This document shows, piece after piece, positions 23,709 to 34,581 of a stretch of 64,000 nucleotides of DNA. Positions within the stretch are counted from its first letter, which is position 1, and each line of letters starts with the position of its first letter. A model generated the notes under the pieces. It made no database searches, was not told the origin of the DNA, and saw only the letters and a list, made by a program, of their open reading frames with translations. The position numbers were made by a program, and so were the translations under genes. This stretch comes from Coriaria nepalensis (Eukaryota; Streptophyta; Magnoliopsida; Cucurbitales; Coriariaceae): positions 8,675,001 to 8,739,000 of the forward strand of contig CP114487.1 of assembly GCA_027186245.1 (NCBI GenBank), written 5' to 3'.

Positions 23709-24369
23709 TGTTTTGAGTATATGAACTAATTGCTCAAACAAGTATGATCCAGAAAGTTGACTTTTTTTTTTGTTTGGATCATATTTTGCATTGAATTTTC
23801 AGCAAGAAACAATCCTAGATCATACAAACTTGTAGGAATAAGTGTCATGATATTTGGTTTAGTGGAAGTCAAGTTAGAGCCTCATTTTGATCTATTATTC
23901 TATTGACTGGTTTTGGTGTTCAATTCTATAAAATGCAGATTCAGCTTCTTGTTTATGCATTGAAGCAAATTTAAATTGATGTTAGCATGCTAGAGGAGCA
24001 TCATATGAAGTCCAAATGAAGGTGGAATCGATTTTGGCCATTTTTTTTGGTCCTCTTGACAGTGTGGTAGTTTAGAAATCTATTTTTTCTGGATTTCATG
24101 TCCTTGTCTATTTTTTGATGGTAAGTGTTTAGAACACTAGTTGATTGTAAGGTTCAATTTCAATTTAGAGTGACCATTTATTGGTGCACTATTTATGTAC
24201 CTTATTTTTAACTTTATGCTGGTATTTAGTCATGTTTGTTAATCTATGAAAGTTGCTGAATTTTATTCCAAAAACTTTGCCTTTCATTTCCTCTATTTCT
24301 TTTGTGCTTGTTGTTCTTGTATTCTTGAAGTAAATCACGATTTGTTTTTTTTACTATCAAACTCTAACA
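23709..24369 (+). repeat. 5' LTR of the copia element
   Basis: Begins TGTTTTGAGTATATG and ends CA at 24368-24369, giving about 661 bp. Its first 174 bases match the 3' LTR at 28315-28482 with scattered differences (for example TTGCTCAAACAAGTATGATC in both). It is followed directly by TTGTATCAAAGC at 24370, a degenerate tRNA-Met primer-binding site (usual form TGGTATCAGAGC). Confidence 0.78.
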
Positions 24370-24467
24370 TTGTATCAAAGCATATTAAAGATCAACCCTT
24401 TATAAAAGCCTCGTCTCTCATCTAATATTTTCCCAAAAGAAAGCCTAAAGTAAGTTGATGAAATGTA

Positions 24468-27400
24468 ATGGCTTCTAATCAAGGTGTCAATTTGCTTTCA
24501 CTTTCAGTATTTAGTGGTGATGGATATCAATGTTGGTCTACAAAGGTGACCACATATCTTCATACTCATGACCTTTAGGAATTAGTGAAGGATGACTACA
24601 AACCACAATAAGAAGAGGTGGATTACACACTGGAGCAGATCAAGCAACAAAAGACAAAATAACATAATAACTATAGAGCTTTGGTCATCATTCAATCAGG
24701 AATGGATGACAAGTTGTTTACTCGAATCATAAGTATAAATTCAGCCAAAGATGCATATGATGGCTTATAGAAGGAATTCTAGGGAAGTGAAAGGGTAAGA
24801 AACATCAGACTATTGAACCTCAAAAATGATTTTGAGAGGTTGAAGATGAAGGAGTCTAAATCCATTAAAGACTATGTTGGAAAGATGATGGAGGTCATAA
24901 ATCAAATGAAGACCCTTAGAGAGGATGTTATAGAAAAGATGATGGTTGAAAAGATGCTTGTAAGTGTAACTTCCAAGTTTGATACCGAGATTGATGTAAT
25001 AGAGGAAAGCAAGGATATTGGCTCTTTGACCGTGAAAAAACTAACCGGTTCATTAAAGGATAATGAATCAAGACATGCAAAGAAGAAAGATGAGGAGGTT
25101 GAAGGCACATTCTAAATGGAGCACAGGGGAAGGCCTTGGGAGAAGCATCAAGGTAGTGCCTCTCATGGTTTAAACAGTTTTGAAAATAAGAAGAAATCTG
25201 ATTGTTCCATTTGCAAGTCAAACTTTCATAGTAAAAAAACATGTCGATGGAAAGGGAAGCCTAACTACTATTATTGCAAAATATTTGGTCATATTGAGAA
25301 GAATTGCTTAATGAAGAAGAAAGATAAAGCTCCCAAGTCACCTCAACAAGCTAATGCAGTTGAAGCCAAAGATGAAGAACATCTCTTCATGGCTACTGAT
25401 TTTGTCAAACTTAAATCCAGTGATGAGTGGCTTATTGGTAGTGGTTGTACAAACTATATGACTCATGATGAAGGTTTATTTAAGGATATAGACAGAAGTT
25501 TCTCAGCTGAGATTGGAGTTGGAAGTGAGGAAGTTGTAAAGGCTAAAGGAAAGAGGACAGTTTCTGTTAAAACTAGAAAATGGATGAGACTCTCCAATGT
25601 TTTTTTGGTTTTTGGTTTGCAACACAATTTTTTGAGTGTTGGTCAACTTATTTAGAATGGATATACCTTGCTGTTCAAAGATAAGCATTGTATAATTCTG
25701 AATTCAAAGAAAAAGTTAGTGGCTCAAGTTCTTATCAACCATAACAATTTCTCTATGAAGTGGAAACATCAAGCTTTTAGTTGCAAGGAAGATGAAGCTT
25801 AGATTTAGCACAAGATGTTTAGCCATTTTGATCTCAAAGAAATAGAAAAGTTGAGCTAAGCAACCATGCTTGAAGGCTTGCTTCAAGTGAAGCCTCAATC
25901 TCAAATCTATGAAAACTGCTAGTTGGGAAAATTGAAGAGAAAGTAACTTCCCACGAATCAAGCCTATAGAGTTGAAGAAAAGCTTGATTAAGTCCACTCA
26001 GATGTATGTGGTTCTATGAGAGAATTATCTCCAAATGAAAGTAAGTATTTTATCATTTTTATAGATGACATCTCTAGATTCTACTCGATTTACTTCATGA
26101 AGGAAAAATCAAAAGCCTTTAATATGTTTATGAAGTATAAAAACGTGGAAGAGACAGAAAGTGAAAGAAGTATCAAGACTCTTAAACTTGATAATGGAGG
26201 AGAGTACATATATACTCAGTTCAAGGTATATCTTGAAGAGCATGAGATTAAACATAAACTCATTGTGCTTTACACCCCTCAACAGAATAATGTGTCTGAA
26301 ATGAAGAATATAACTATTATGGAGATTGTGAGAAGTATAATAGTTGAAAAGAAGGTACCAAGGAGGTTATGGGCAGAGGCAGCAAACACTATAATATACT
26401 TATTAAATATTTTACCAACAAAAGCTATAGATGGTAAGACTCTGTATGAAACTTAGAGCAAAGTAAAACCTTTTGTCTCTCATCTCAAAGTGTTTGGCTC
26501 TTCTTGTTTCATACACATTCCAAAACAAAAGAGAGATAAACTCTTTGTAAAGGCAGAAAAATAAGTTCCCATAGGCTACAGTTCGACATCTAAGGCCTAT
26601 AGAGTGTTCAATCCCATCTTAAAGAACGTCTCTATTTGTGGAGATGTTGTGGTAGATGAACAAAAGACCTTTAAGTAGGGAGAAGAAGTGAATAAAAAAG
26701 AGTTACTTGAATCTCTTGAGAAAGTTCAAAATTTGGCTCCTAGAGTAAAGCTAGATGAAGATTCTAATAATGAGCTTGTGAATCAAAGTTCAGAGATTTG
26801 GAGGAAATGATAATAGATGGAAGAAAGCTATGATGGATGAACTATAAATGATCAAGAAGAATCAAACATGAATTCTTGTTGATAGACGTGACGGAAACAA
26901 AGTCATTAGTTTGAAATGGATTTACAAACTCAAGCTCAATGCTGACAACTCAATAAAAAAGTTCAAAGCTCGGCTGGTTGTGAAAGGGTATGCTCAACAG
27001 TATGGGGTGGACTACCCTGAAACCTTTACCCTAGTGGCAAGACTGGATACGATCTGGCTGCTTATAACTTTGGCTGCCAGAAAAGGTTGGTCAATCCACC
27101 AACTAGATGTGAAGTCATCTTCTCTTAATGGAATTCTGGAATAAGATGTTTATGTAGACTAACCAGAGGGTTTGAAATCAAGAATGAGGAATCCAAGGTC
27201 TATAGATAAGAAAGCTTTATATGGTTTGAAGTAAGCTGCTAGAGCTTAGTATAACAAGATCGATCTGCATTTGTGCAATTTTGGATTCATGAGGAGTGAG
27301 AGTGATCTGACTCTCTACATCAAGCAATCAAGTGATTTCATTCTTATAATTTCACTATATGTTGATGATCTACTTATCACTAGTGATGATCACAGTATGA

Positions 27401-28050
27401 TAGAAAAATTCAAGGAGGAAATGAAACTTGAATTTAAAATGAGTGATGTGAGATTGATGAACTTTTATTTTTTGGGAATGGAAGTGTTTCAAGAGCCTAG
27501 GAGCATTGTCATATCTCAAGAGAAGTATGCAAGATCTTTGCTTAAGAAATTTAAAGCGGAGATGAACAATCATGGTTCTACTCCTATGCCTTAAATGAAA
27601 AACTTAGAAAGGAAGATGGATCAATAAGGATGTAGGAAACCTTGTATAGAAGCCTAATTTGAGGTTTGATAGACCTCAATGCTACTAGGGTAGACATTAT
27701 ATGTTCTGTCAGTATTCTATCTAGATACATGAACAATCCTTCTCAAGTTCATATGAGGGCTACAAAACGAGTGTTGAGATACTTGAATGACACTCTCAAT
27801 TATGGGATCTTGTATGAAGGAGGAGAGCTAATTTTGGAAGGGTTTGTAGATAGTGATTGGGCATGGTCCATTAATGATTCTAAGAGCACGAGTGAATTCT
27901 GTTTCTCCCTAGGATTTGAGATATTCTATTGGAGCTCTAAGAAGCAAAACATTGTTGCTAAATATACTGTTGAAGCTTAATATGTAGCAGTTGACATGGC
28001 CACCAATCATGTTGTTTGGCATAGAAAAATCCTTTATGATATGGGATTTT
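24468..28050 (+). pseudogene. Copia gag-pol polyprotein, full domain order but broken by many stops
   Basis: All copia domains appear in order. Gag starts at 24468 (MASNQGVNLL). A zinc knuckle near 25265-25310 (CKIFGHIEKNC) has its first Cys replaced by Tyr. The protease site near 25430-25450 reads LIGSGCTN where an Asp is expected. Integrase at about 25990-26460 keeps a DD-type LDNGGEY block and a degraded YTPQQN. Reverse transcriptase at about 26890-27590 keeps LNADNSIKKFKARLVVKGYA and the catalytic YVDDLL. RNase H at 27660-28010 has VDSDWA. At least a dozen in-frame stops separate the pieces, many where Trp or Gln is expected. Loss of the zinc-knuckle Cys and protease Asp means it cannot encode active protein. 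Confidence 0.9.
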
Positions 28051-28314
28051 AACCAATTCATCTCAACTGTTATAAACTGTTACACTAAATCAGCCATTGT
28101 CATGTCTTAAAATCCAGTGTATTTTGGAATGACCAAACACATCTTGGTCAAGTTTCATTCAATCAGAGTAAGAGTGAAGAATGAGAAATTTTTGTTGATG
28201 TATTGCAATTTAGAATATCATAATGCAGATACATTCACTAAGCCTCTATCAACTCACAATTTCGAGCATTTCAGAACCAAAATTGGTGTAACGAGCAATT
28301 GCATCAAGGAGGAG

Positions 28315-28482
28315 TGTCTGAGTATATATCCAATTGCTCAAACAAGTATGATCAAAAAAGTTAACTTTTTGTTCGGATCATATTTTGTATTGACTCTTCA
28401 ACAAAAAGCAAGTCTAGATCGATACTAACTTATAAGAATAAGTTTCATGAGATTTGGTTTAGTAGAAGTCGAGTTAAAGCCT
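28315..28482 (+). repeat. Truncated 3' LTR of the copia element
   Basis: Starts after the polypurine-like tract AAGGAGGAG (28306-28314) with TGTCTGAGTATATATCC, aligned to the 5' LTR start. Similarity continues to GTTAAAGCC at about 28482 and then stops; the remaining roughly 490 bp of the 5' LTR have no match here. The element therefore spans about 23709-28482, with its 3' end lost. Confidence 0.78.
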
Positions 28483-29562
28483 TAACGGAGTGACAGATAC
28501 TTAATGAGGATTCTCTTCCTTGCTCTATTTCCATTTTTTTTATATATCAACCGAAATAAGATTCCCCAATTAAGATTGTAATCTTTTATTTTCATGAATT
28601 AATTTCTAGTTTCTAGTATTAAAAAAAAATTGACAATATTAATTAATTTAAAAGCTCCAAAACTTACTCTCATTGATATGATTATATGATCCACATGGGT
28701 GCATGCCGCCGGTTATATTTCCACACTCGTGACTCGACTAATAAATGGATATTAATTAGTAGTACGTCGCTGATCTTAATATATGGCTTCATATATTATT
28801 AATAATTAATTCATTAATTGTTTATATATGTTTAATTGATGGCTTACGTATAAGATGATGTAATTTGAATCAAATGAATTGAAAGGGCGGGCTAAGTAAT
28901 GATGAGGATCTAAACATTATGTACATGAAGAAATGAACATGTTTTTTTAGTTCTTGAATCGTGAGTGTACAATGTGCATCAAACACGTCTACTGTCATTA
29001 TGTCGCTAATTTAAGCACTATTTATTATAATTATTGTATGTAACTAAAGAAAGATTATGTCAGTGTTTTTTTAATCCTCAGATTAATCACCCATATAATT
29101 AACCAAATTAAGACTCTTTAAAATAATTAACGTTGTTGACCCCAAAAAACAAAAAAAAAATTGATTAACGTTGACAAATGGCAAGTCAATACAGCAGGGG
29201 AGTAATTTAATGATGATACAAAAAGGTGTATTTTGTACTAATGATATAGGTCAAATAGTAAAAAAGAAATAAGTATTTTAAGAGATATAAAATTTTCGAT
29301 ATTAAAATATTTATAAAATATCAAATTATTTAATTAATAAATAATATAAATATTATTTATTAAATGATATAAATTGTAATAAATAATTGGAATAAATATT
29401 GAATTGATCCATCCCCCGGGTGAATTCGGGCCAAATACAAGCTGATCTTTTTAAAATTTTTGTTGTACCAATTATTATGTTACACCTTAAATGTCAAACT
29501 TTTAATAAATTGATTTTAATAATATTTTACTTTTAGTGAAATCCAATCCAATTCAAGTCTAT

Positions 29563-29773
29563 ATATAACTCATGGCCATTAACATGCAACTAAGAATTTG
29601 TTAAACAAAGCAACACATCACTTCTTAACATATTATTCATATTTCATATACCTAGAGCAACCTAGCTCTATAGCTAGCTACCAAGAATACCAATAATAAA
29701 AGAAACGTGCATGAGTTGGAGGACCAGTCGCATGTTCTATTGCTTTATATTATTATCTTATTATTACATATGA
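29563..29773 (+). promoter_or_regulatory. TATA box and leader-like sequence before a 20-codon frame
   Basis: CTATATATAAC at about 29563 is followed by a CA-rich, leader-like stretch (ACAAAGCAACACATCAC) and an ATG at 29711 opening MSWRTSRMFYCFILLSYYYI, which stops at 29773. The peptide is hydrophobic like a signal peptide but too short to identify. It may be a noncoding or very short-peptide transcript, or chance. Confidence 0.25.
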
Positions 29774-29954
29774 TCTCTAAGATGGGGCATACAAATGATA
29801 CTTACCTCGTAAATTTAAGCCAGCTTGTGGATCTATCATTACAGGTTGAATGAAAGTAGACTTGAGTTATTTAATTTGAAGGATCGTGAAATTACCCAAA
29901 TCATTATAAATGATATCACACAGAATTTTGAGAGGAGGAGTACTAACTATAATT

Positions 29955-29985
<31 letters not shown>

Positions 29986-30803
29986 AATTTAAAATTTTAA
30001 AAATAATAAGTCAAAATTATATTTAAATAAAATTTAAATATAATTATTTAATTATTAAATTTTATCTAAATTTTATCTAAATATAATTTTCTCATTCCTT
30101 ATCCAAAAATTTTCTTTTAAACTTTAGCTTATGAAGTGACAGGCTTGATCTACACAAATAAGGACAGATGGAAATTGAATGTATTTTAGAAAACAACAAA
30201 GTAGTTCTGAATGAGAAGAAAAAAGGCCTGTAACCGCTCTCGTGCATTTTCTGGGTGTATAGCACAGGCTGCTTAAAAAAAAAAGACAAGAGCTTGTTTT
30301 GTTTTGAGCTGCTCTGGGTTTTGGTTTTTCTTTTCTCAGAATTAGTGGGTGGGGTTCCTCTCCATTGCAATTTCTCGTTTGCTAGCTTCTAGCCTTCTCT
30401 ATCTCAATCATAAGGTTGAAATAGAGAAGAATAAGGGACCCCCACTTGAATTGTTGGTTGTACTGCTATTTATGCATTAGTGTTTTGTTTTCACTTTTCA
30501 GTGCCATACATAGATAATTATATAAGTACTATATCTCTAGTTTAGTTTTTTCCACAAAAAATATATGACTGAAATAATTAAACAAACAACAGTAATCCTA
30601 AAGTAAACACAGAGATATGAAGAATAAGGCTAGGGTTTCTTATTATAACAAATATTAGGTTAAAGAAGGAAAGTAAATGAGTTTAAATAGATAAGGAAAA
30701 GGCAAATAGAAAGAGTAAACTAGTTACCTTACATAATAAACTAAATTGTATAATAATATTATGATATCATATAATAACTAAGATTGTTCCATATATATAC
30801 GAT

Positions 30804-31047
30804 GGGGTGGATAAAAGTTCCGTTTGAATCAAGACATTGTAATATCAGTCCCGGTCTTGAATTTCTCGATATTAAGATTCAAACAACTAGTACTACTCTT
30901 GATACTGGTACTTTTAGTATCGGGATGCTTCCGGTATAGTACTAGGACCAATACTAGCATCCGGTCACTATACCGATACGGATCCTAATTAAAATAAGTA
31001 GACCAACGGGATCAGTACTTGACACTTAAGACACTTTTATCCACCCC
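30804..31047. mobile_element. MITE-like element with GGGGTGGATAAAAGT terminal inverted repeats
   Basis: GGGGTGGATAAAAGT at 30804-30818 is matched exactly, inverted, by ACTTTTATCCACCCC at 31033-31047. The 214-bp interior is less AT-rich than its surroundings, noncoding, and rich in TAGTAC/GATAC words. Flanks share TATATAC (just left of GATGGGG and just right of CCCC), which may be the target duplication. The G-rich terminus is reminiscent of hAT-type MITEs; that assignment is tentative. Confidence 0.65.
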
Positions 31048-32949
31048 TATATACAAATGCATTACAAGACTGTTTTTACCAGATACAAACAGTAGAGGTA
31101 AAGGCAAAAGAAACATTAGAAGATAAGGTGAAGTAGCAGCCAAATCTAGAACTACGTACTCAATGCATGGACCATGTTAACTGTAGCCAAAATTATTACT
31201 CTCTCGCACCCAAAAGAAAAAAAAGGTGTGAGGTGACGGGATTTCATGTCTCCATCTTTACAACTCTCAGAAGTAAATTTCGAATTTGGATACTTCTGAA
31301 TAGTAAAATAGGACTTTTGTCCAGGAAAAGAAAATACAAGAGAAAAAGACCAAAACATGTCTGAATTTCTGAGACAGTTCCCCCCACCCACCCCCCATTG
31401 GCTGTGAAAAAGAAAAAAACCGTCCCAGTTCTTCATTGCCTGTCTTAATCATATATTTCTTCTAAAATACATCTACAATTCTACCTACGGTCTGAAACAC
31501 ACTGTAATGTACGAAAGTACGATCCACAGATATTTATGTACACCGTCATCATGCATTTCCGAAATAGAAGTGAAAAGGTAATTTAAATTTAAATTTCAAT
31601 AATAATAATAATACATTTACGTGAAACTATTGAAGGTTCTATATATACAAAATGTATTATGACTCGTATATGAGAAATATTGTCATTTGGACCACCGTTT
31701 CAAAGAGTTGAGATTTAAATTGAGAGATAGACGTTGGATTGGATATTGTTTCATTTGATCCGATATAAATGAATATCCAATTTTTATCCGATCCTATAAA
31801 TAAAAAACATAGGGAATCTGATTCAATCTAATTTGTATCGAATAGAATCAAATTATACAGATATTTGATCATTTTTAAAAAAAAATAAATTATAATTTAA
31901 TTTATATAAGATTTTAAATATGAAGATTGAGAAATTATATTTCAACTTTAGGAATCAATTTTTTGATATAAATTAAAATTTGAATATTGAATGATAGAAA
32001 TGTATTATAATTTATATATACTATTTAGGTTATTTGTTATGTTTTTTTCTTTTTTTTAATAATTATCAAAATTACATGATGATGATGTATTTTAATCGAT
32101 TATAATTAATTAAGATTTATAAAAGAAAAAATTTAGACAGCATAATAGTTAAATCATGTTAATTATTATTTAAAATTTATTTGCAAAGTGCATATAAATC
32201 AAAGTCACAAATTCATTACAACATAGCCAATATAGTATCAGGATTTAGTGAGGAGGTTATGAACGAAGGGAACTTTTCTTCATGGCGAAGAGCAAGCAGG
32301 AAGACAGTGCTAGAGGGAAGGCGACGCCGGAGAGAAAAGGTGGGAGGAGAGAAGAAGAATATTGATTCTTCTTAAGTCTATAGTATTAGCCTATTAAGTC
32401 TTATGTCTTTTTTTATATCTTATGTTTACATAAACTTTAGGTTTTTAATAATTTTGTTTTGTTTTTTTAGAAATGGGTATCTAATCAGCTACATATAATC
32501 CGACATATCGGATCCGTAATGAATTTGATCGGATCGAATATACGATTTGATAGATTTTTGAAAGTTGGATCGATCTGAATCCATCGAATTCGGATATTTT
32601 AGTCATGCCTACCGAGAGACATACTTAAACTGTCCGAAATTAAACTTAGTTCAAAATGTCAAGTTATTGAACCAAATGAATTGCATATAACAAAATTAAT
32701 TAAGAAGGTATCGATAATCAATGCATATTTATAAAATATAATTCACAAATTTTTCTTTTCACCTCTTAAATTCCAACACGATCTATTACAAACTTTAAAA
32801 GAAGGTTAAAAAATATCAAAATTAAGGAAAAAAAATCCATCAAATTAACACTCAAATACAAATACTAAACATAAAAAGAAGAAAAAAGAAATTACATTCT
32901 AGGTACAGGATTAATTAATTTATGATTTATTTATTTTTTTGGCTCAGTA

Positions 32950-34581
32950 TCATGACGATGAATCCACGACAATAATCGAAGTTAATGGAAGCTTCTCTTC
33001 ATCATCCATGGCCGGAGTGGTAACTACCCCTTCAGCGCACGTTAGCTCCTGAGACCTCTTAGCTTGAAAATTCCAATCAGTAGTCCCAATAACATACAAC
33101 ATCAGCCCAGCACAACATACTTGGGCCAACAACAACCCAACCCACAGCCCACAAAACCCGACCCCGAAATAAAACCCGAGCCCAACAGCTACCGGCATGC
33201 CCACAAGATAAAACGCACTCAGGTTCACATTAGCCGCCGTGGTCGGCCTAGCGCTCCCTCTGAGGACCCCACACCCAACCGTCTGCGGGCAGTTTCCGAA
33301 CTCACACAGGCCTAGGATCGGTAACGCGGCGGATGTCAGCCGTAGGATCTCATTGTCGTTGGTAAACATTTGGCCCCACTTATATCTCATCCCCGTTGCG
33401 AAAGTCATCGCTCCTACGCCCATCATAGCGGCTACAAAGACCGCGACCACGGCCGATAATTTCGCCCTGTACGGAAGATTCGCGCCGAGTTCGTTCCCAA
33501 CACGAGTTGACACGGCGAATCCGAGTGAAGACGGAAAGACGTAGATAAACGACGTTGTCTGAATCAAAACTCCCATCGAAGCAACCGTCGCCCTGGGGTC
33601 CACTAAAAGCCCACACAAAACGATCATGATCTCATACCACCACCATTCCAAACAAACTGAGACGCAGCTCGGCGCGGCTAGCTTCAGCAACGGCTTCCAG
33701 CCTGTTAAACACTCTCGACTTGGCGTCGTCCACGTCGGCTTGTGTATACCGGATATCCAGACATAGGCGATTAAGGAAACCAGGACGATGAGGTTGGTGG
33801 CGGACGCCGCGGCGGAGACGCCGGAGAGACCAAGACGGAAGTGAGAGACTAGGAGGAAGTTGATCGGTAAGTGGAAGAAGGCTCCGGCGAGAGATGCGAC
33901 AGTGACAGGGTGTGTTATACCTTGCGCACGAAGGTAGATTTTGATTGGATGGATTAACGAGTTGGTCAAAAGGTCAGGAAGAGAGAAAATCAAATAGGTC
34001 TGAGATAAATTAGTTATGATCGGATCTTGATGAAGAATGAGAAGGATTCTCGCCATGTTGATCCAGAGGAAGGAAATTGGAATGGACGCGACGAGAAGGA
34101 AGATCACTGTGCGGTGGAGAGTTAGGGAGAGAAGCTTAGGACGTTGAGCTCCGAAAGCTTGAGAGCAGAGCGGCTCCATGCCGAGAGCCAAGCCGGAGAG
34201 GACAGAGTATCCGGTTATGTTAGCGAATGCAATGGCGAGCGAGCCGCCAGCTAGCTCGGTTTTCCCTAAATGGCCGAGGAAAAGCATGGAGATGATTGAG
34301 CGGGAGTAGAGAATGAGGGCTGTTAAGATTATAGGGAAGGCGAGGTTGAATAAGGATTTAATTTCTGCGACGATTTCTGATATAGTCGGGCATTTGTAGT
34401 CCAATCCATGTACTGTTTGTTTCTCGAGAAAGTTTTTCGAGTCCGGACAGTGGTCGAGTTTGAGATAGGTGGTGCAGGGTAAGGCTAAGAGATCGATGAG
34501 CAGACTATTCTGCTGCTGCTGCGGCTGCTGCTGCTGATGATGACGATGATGATCATCGATGGTGGATTTTGAATCACCCAT
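32950..34581 (-). CDS. MATE efflux carrier, DETOXIFICATION (DTX48-52-like) subfamily
   Basis: Multi-pass antiporter that extrudes organic cations or metabolites across plasma or endomembranes; the DTX48-DTX54 clade includes regulators of organ growth and hormone responses (family knowledge). Intronless; 543 residues from ATG 34581 (MGDSKST). A cytoplasmic N-terminus with His- and Gln-rich runs (HHRHHQQQQPQQQQ) precedes twelve hydrophobic segments from about residue 80. Family landmarks: LYSRSIISMLFLGHLG, GMEPLCSQAFGA, PSCVSVCLEWWWYEIM, and SVSTRVGNELGAN-like text (AVSTRVGNELGAN). The frame stays open to a further ATG at 34740, which would add 53 residues; I prefer 34581 because the added part (REQEKERERV...) has no family likeness and looks like translated 5' leader. 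Coding GC is far above the local background. Substrate cannot be told. Confidence 0.93.
   Translation of the reverse strand: MGDSKSTIDDHHRHHQQQQPQQQQNSLLIDLLALPCTTYLKLDHCPDSKNFLEKQTVHGLDYKCPTISEIVAEIKSLFNLAFPIILTALILYSRSIISMLFLGHLGKTELAGGSLAIAFANITGYSVLSGLALGMEPLCSQAFGAQRPKLLSLTLHRTVIFLLVASIPISFLWINMARILLILHQDPIITNLSQTYLIFSLPDLLTNSLIHPIKIYLRAQGITHPVTVASLAGAFFHLPINFLLVSHFRLGLSGVSAAASATNLIVLVSLIAYVWISGIHKPTWTTPSRECLTGWKPLLKLAAPSCVSVCLEWWWYEIMIVLCGLLVDPRATVASMGVLIQTTSFIYVFPSSLGFAVSTRVGNELGANLPYRAKLSAVVAVFVAAMMGVGAMTFATGMRYKWGQMFTNDNEILRLTSAALPILGLCEFGNCPQTVGCGVLRGSARPTTAANVNLSAFYLVGMPVAVGLGFYFGVGFCGLWVGLLLAQVCCAGLMLYVIGTTDWNFQAKRSQELTCAEGVVTTPAMDDEEKLPLTSIIVVDSSS

Larger units (their letters stand above)
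28483..32949. other. Gene-poor DNA with MITEs and hairpins
   Basis: No protein gene is supported across 4.4 kb. Contents: a (TA)n tract at about 29957-29985; an AT inverted repeat at 30014-30092; a possible short transcript unit at 29563-29773 (listed separately); a hairpin at 30390-30432; a MITE-like element at 30804-31047 (listed separately); and, at 31730-31870 and 32465-32600, repeated GGATCCGATAT-like words that suggest a further non-autonomous element around a GC-richer 160-bp core at 32240-32375. The 64-residue basic frame in that core (RRASRKTVLEGRRRRREK) is not recognised. Confidence 0.5.

Noticed and set aside
25716..25997. 93-residue minus-strand frame
   Set aside because: Antisense of the copia pol region.
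33064..33616. Frames of 83, 101 and 78 residues over the MATE gene
   Set aside because: Other-frame shadows of a GC-rich coding exon.
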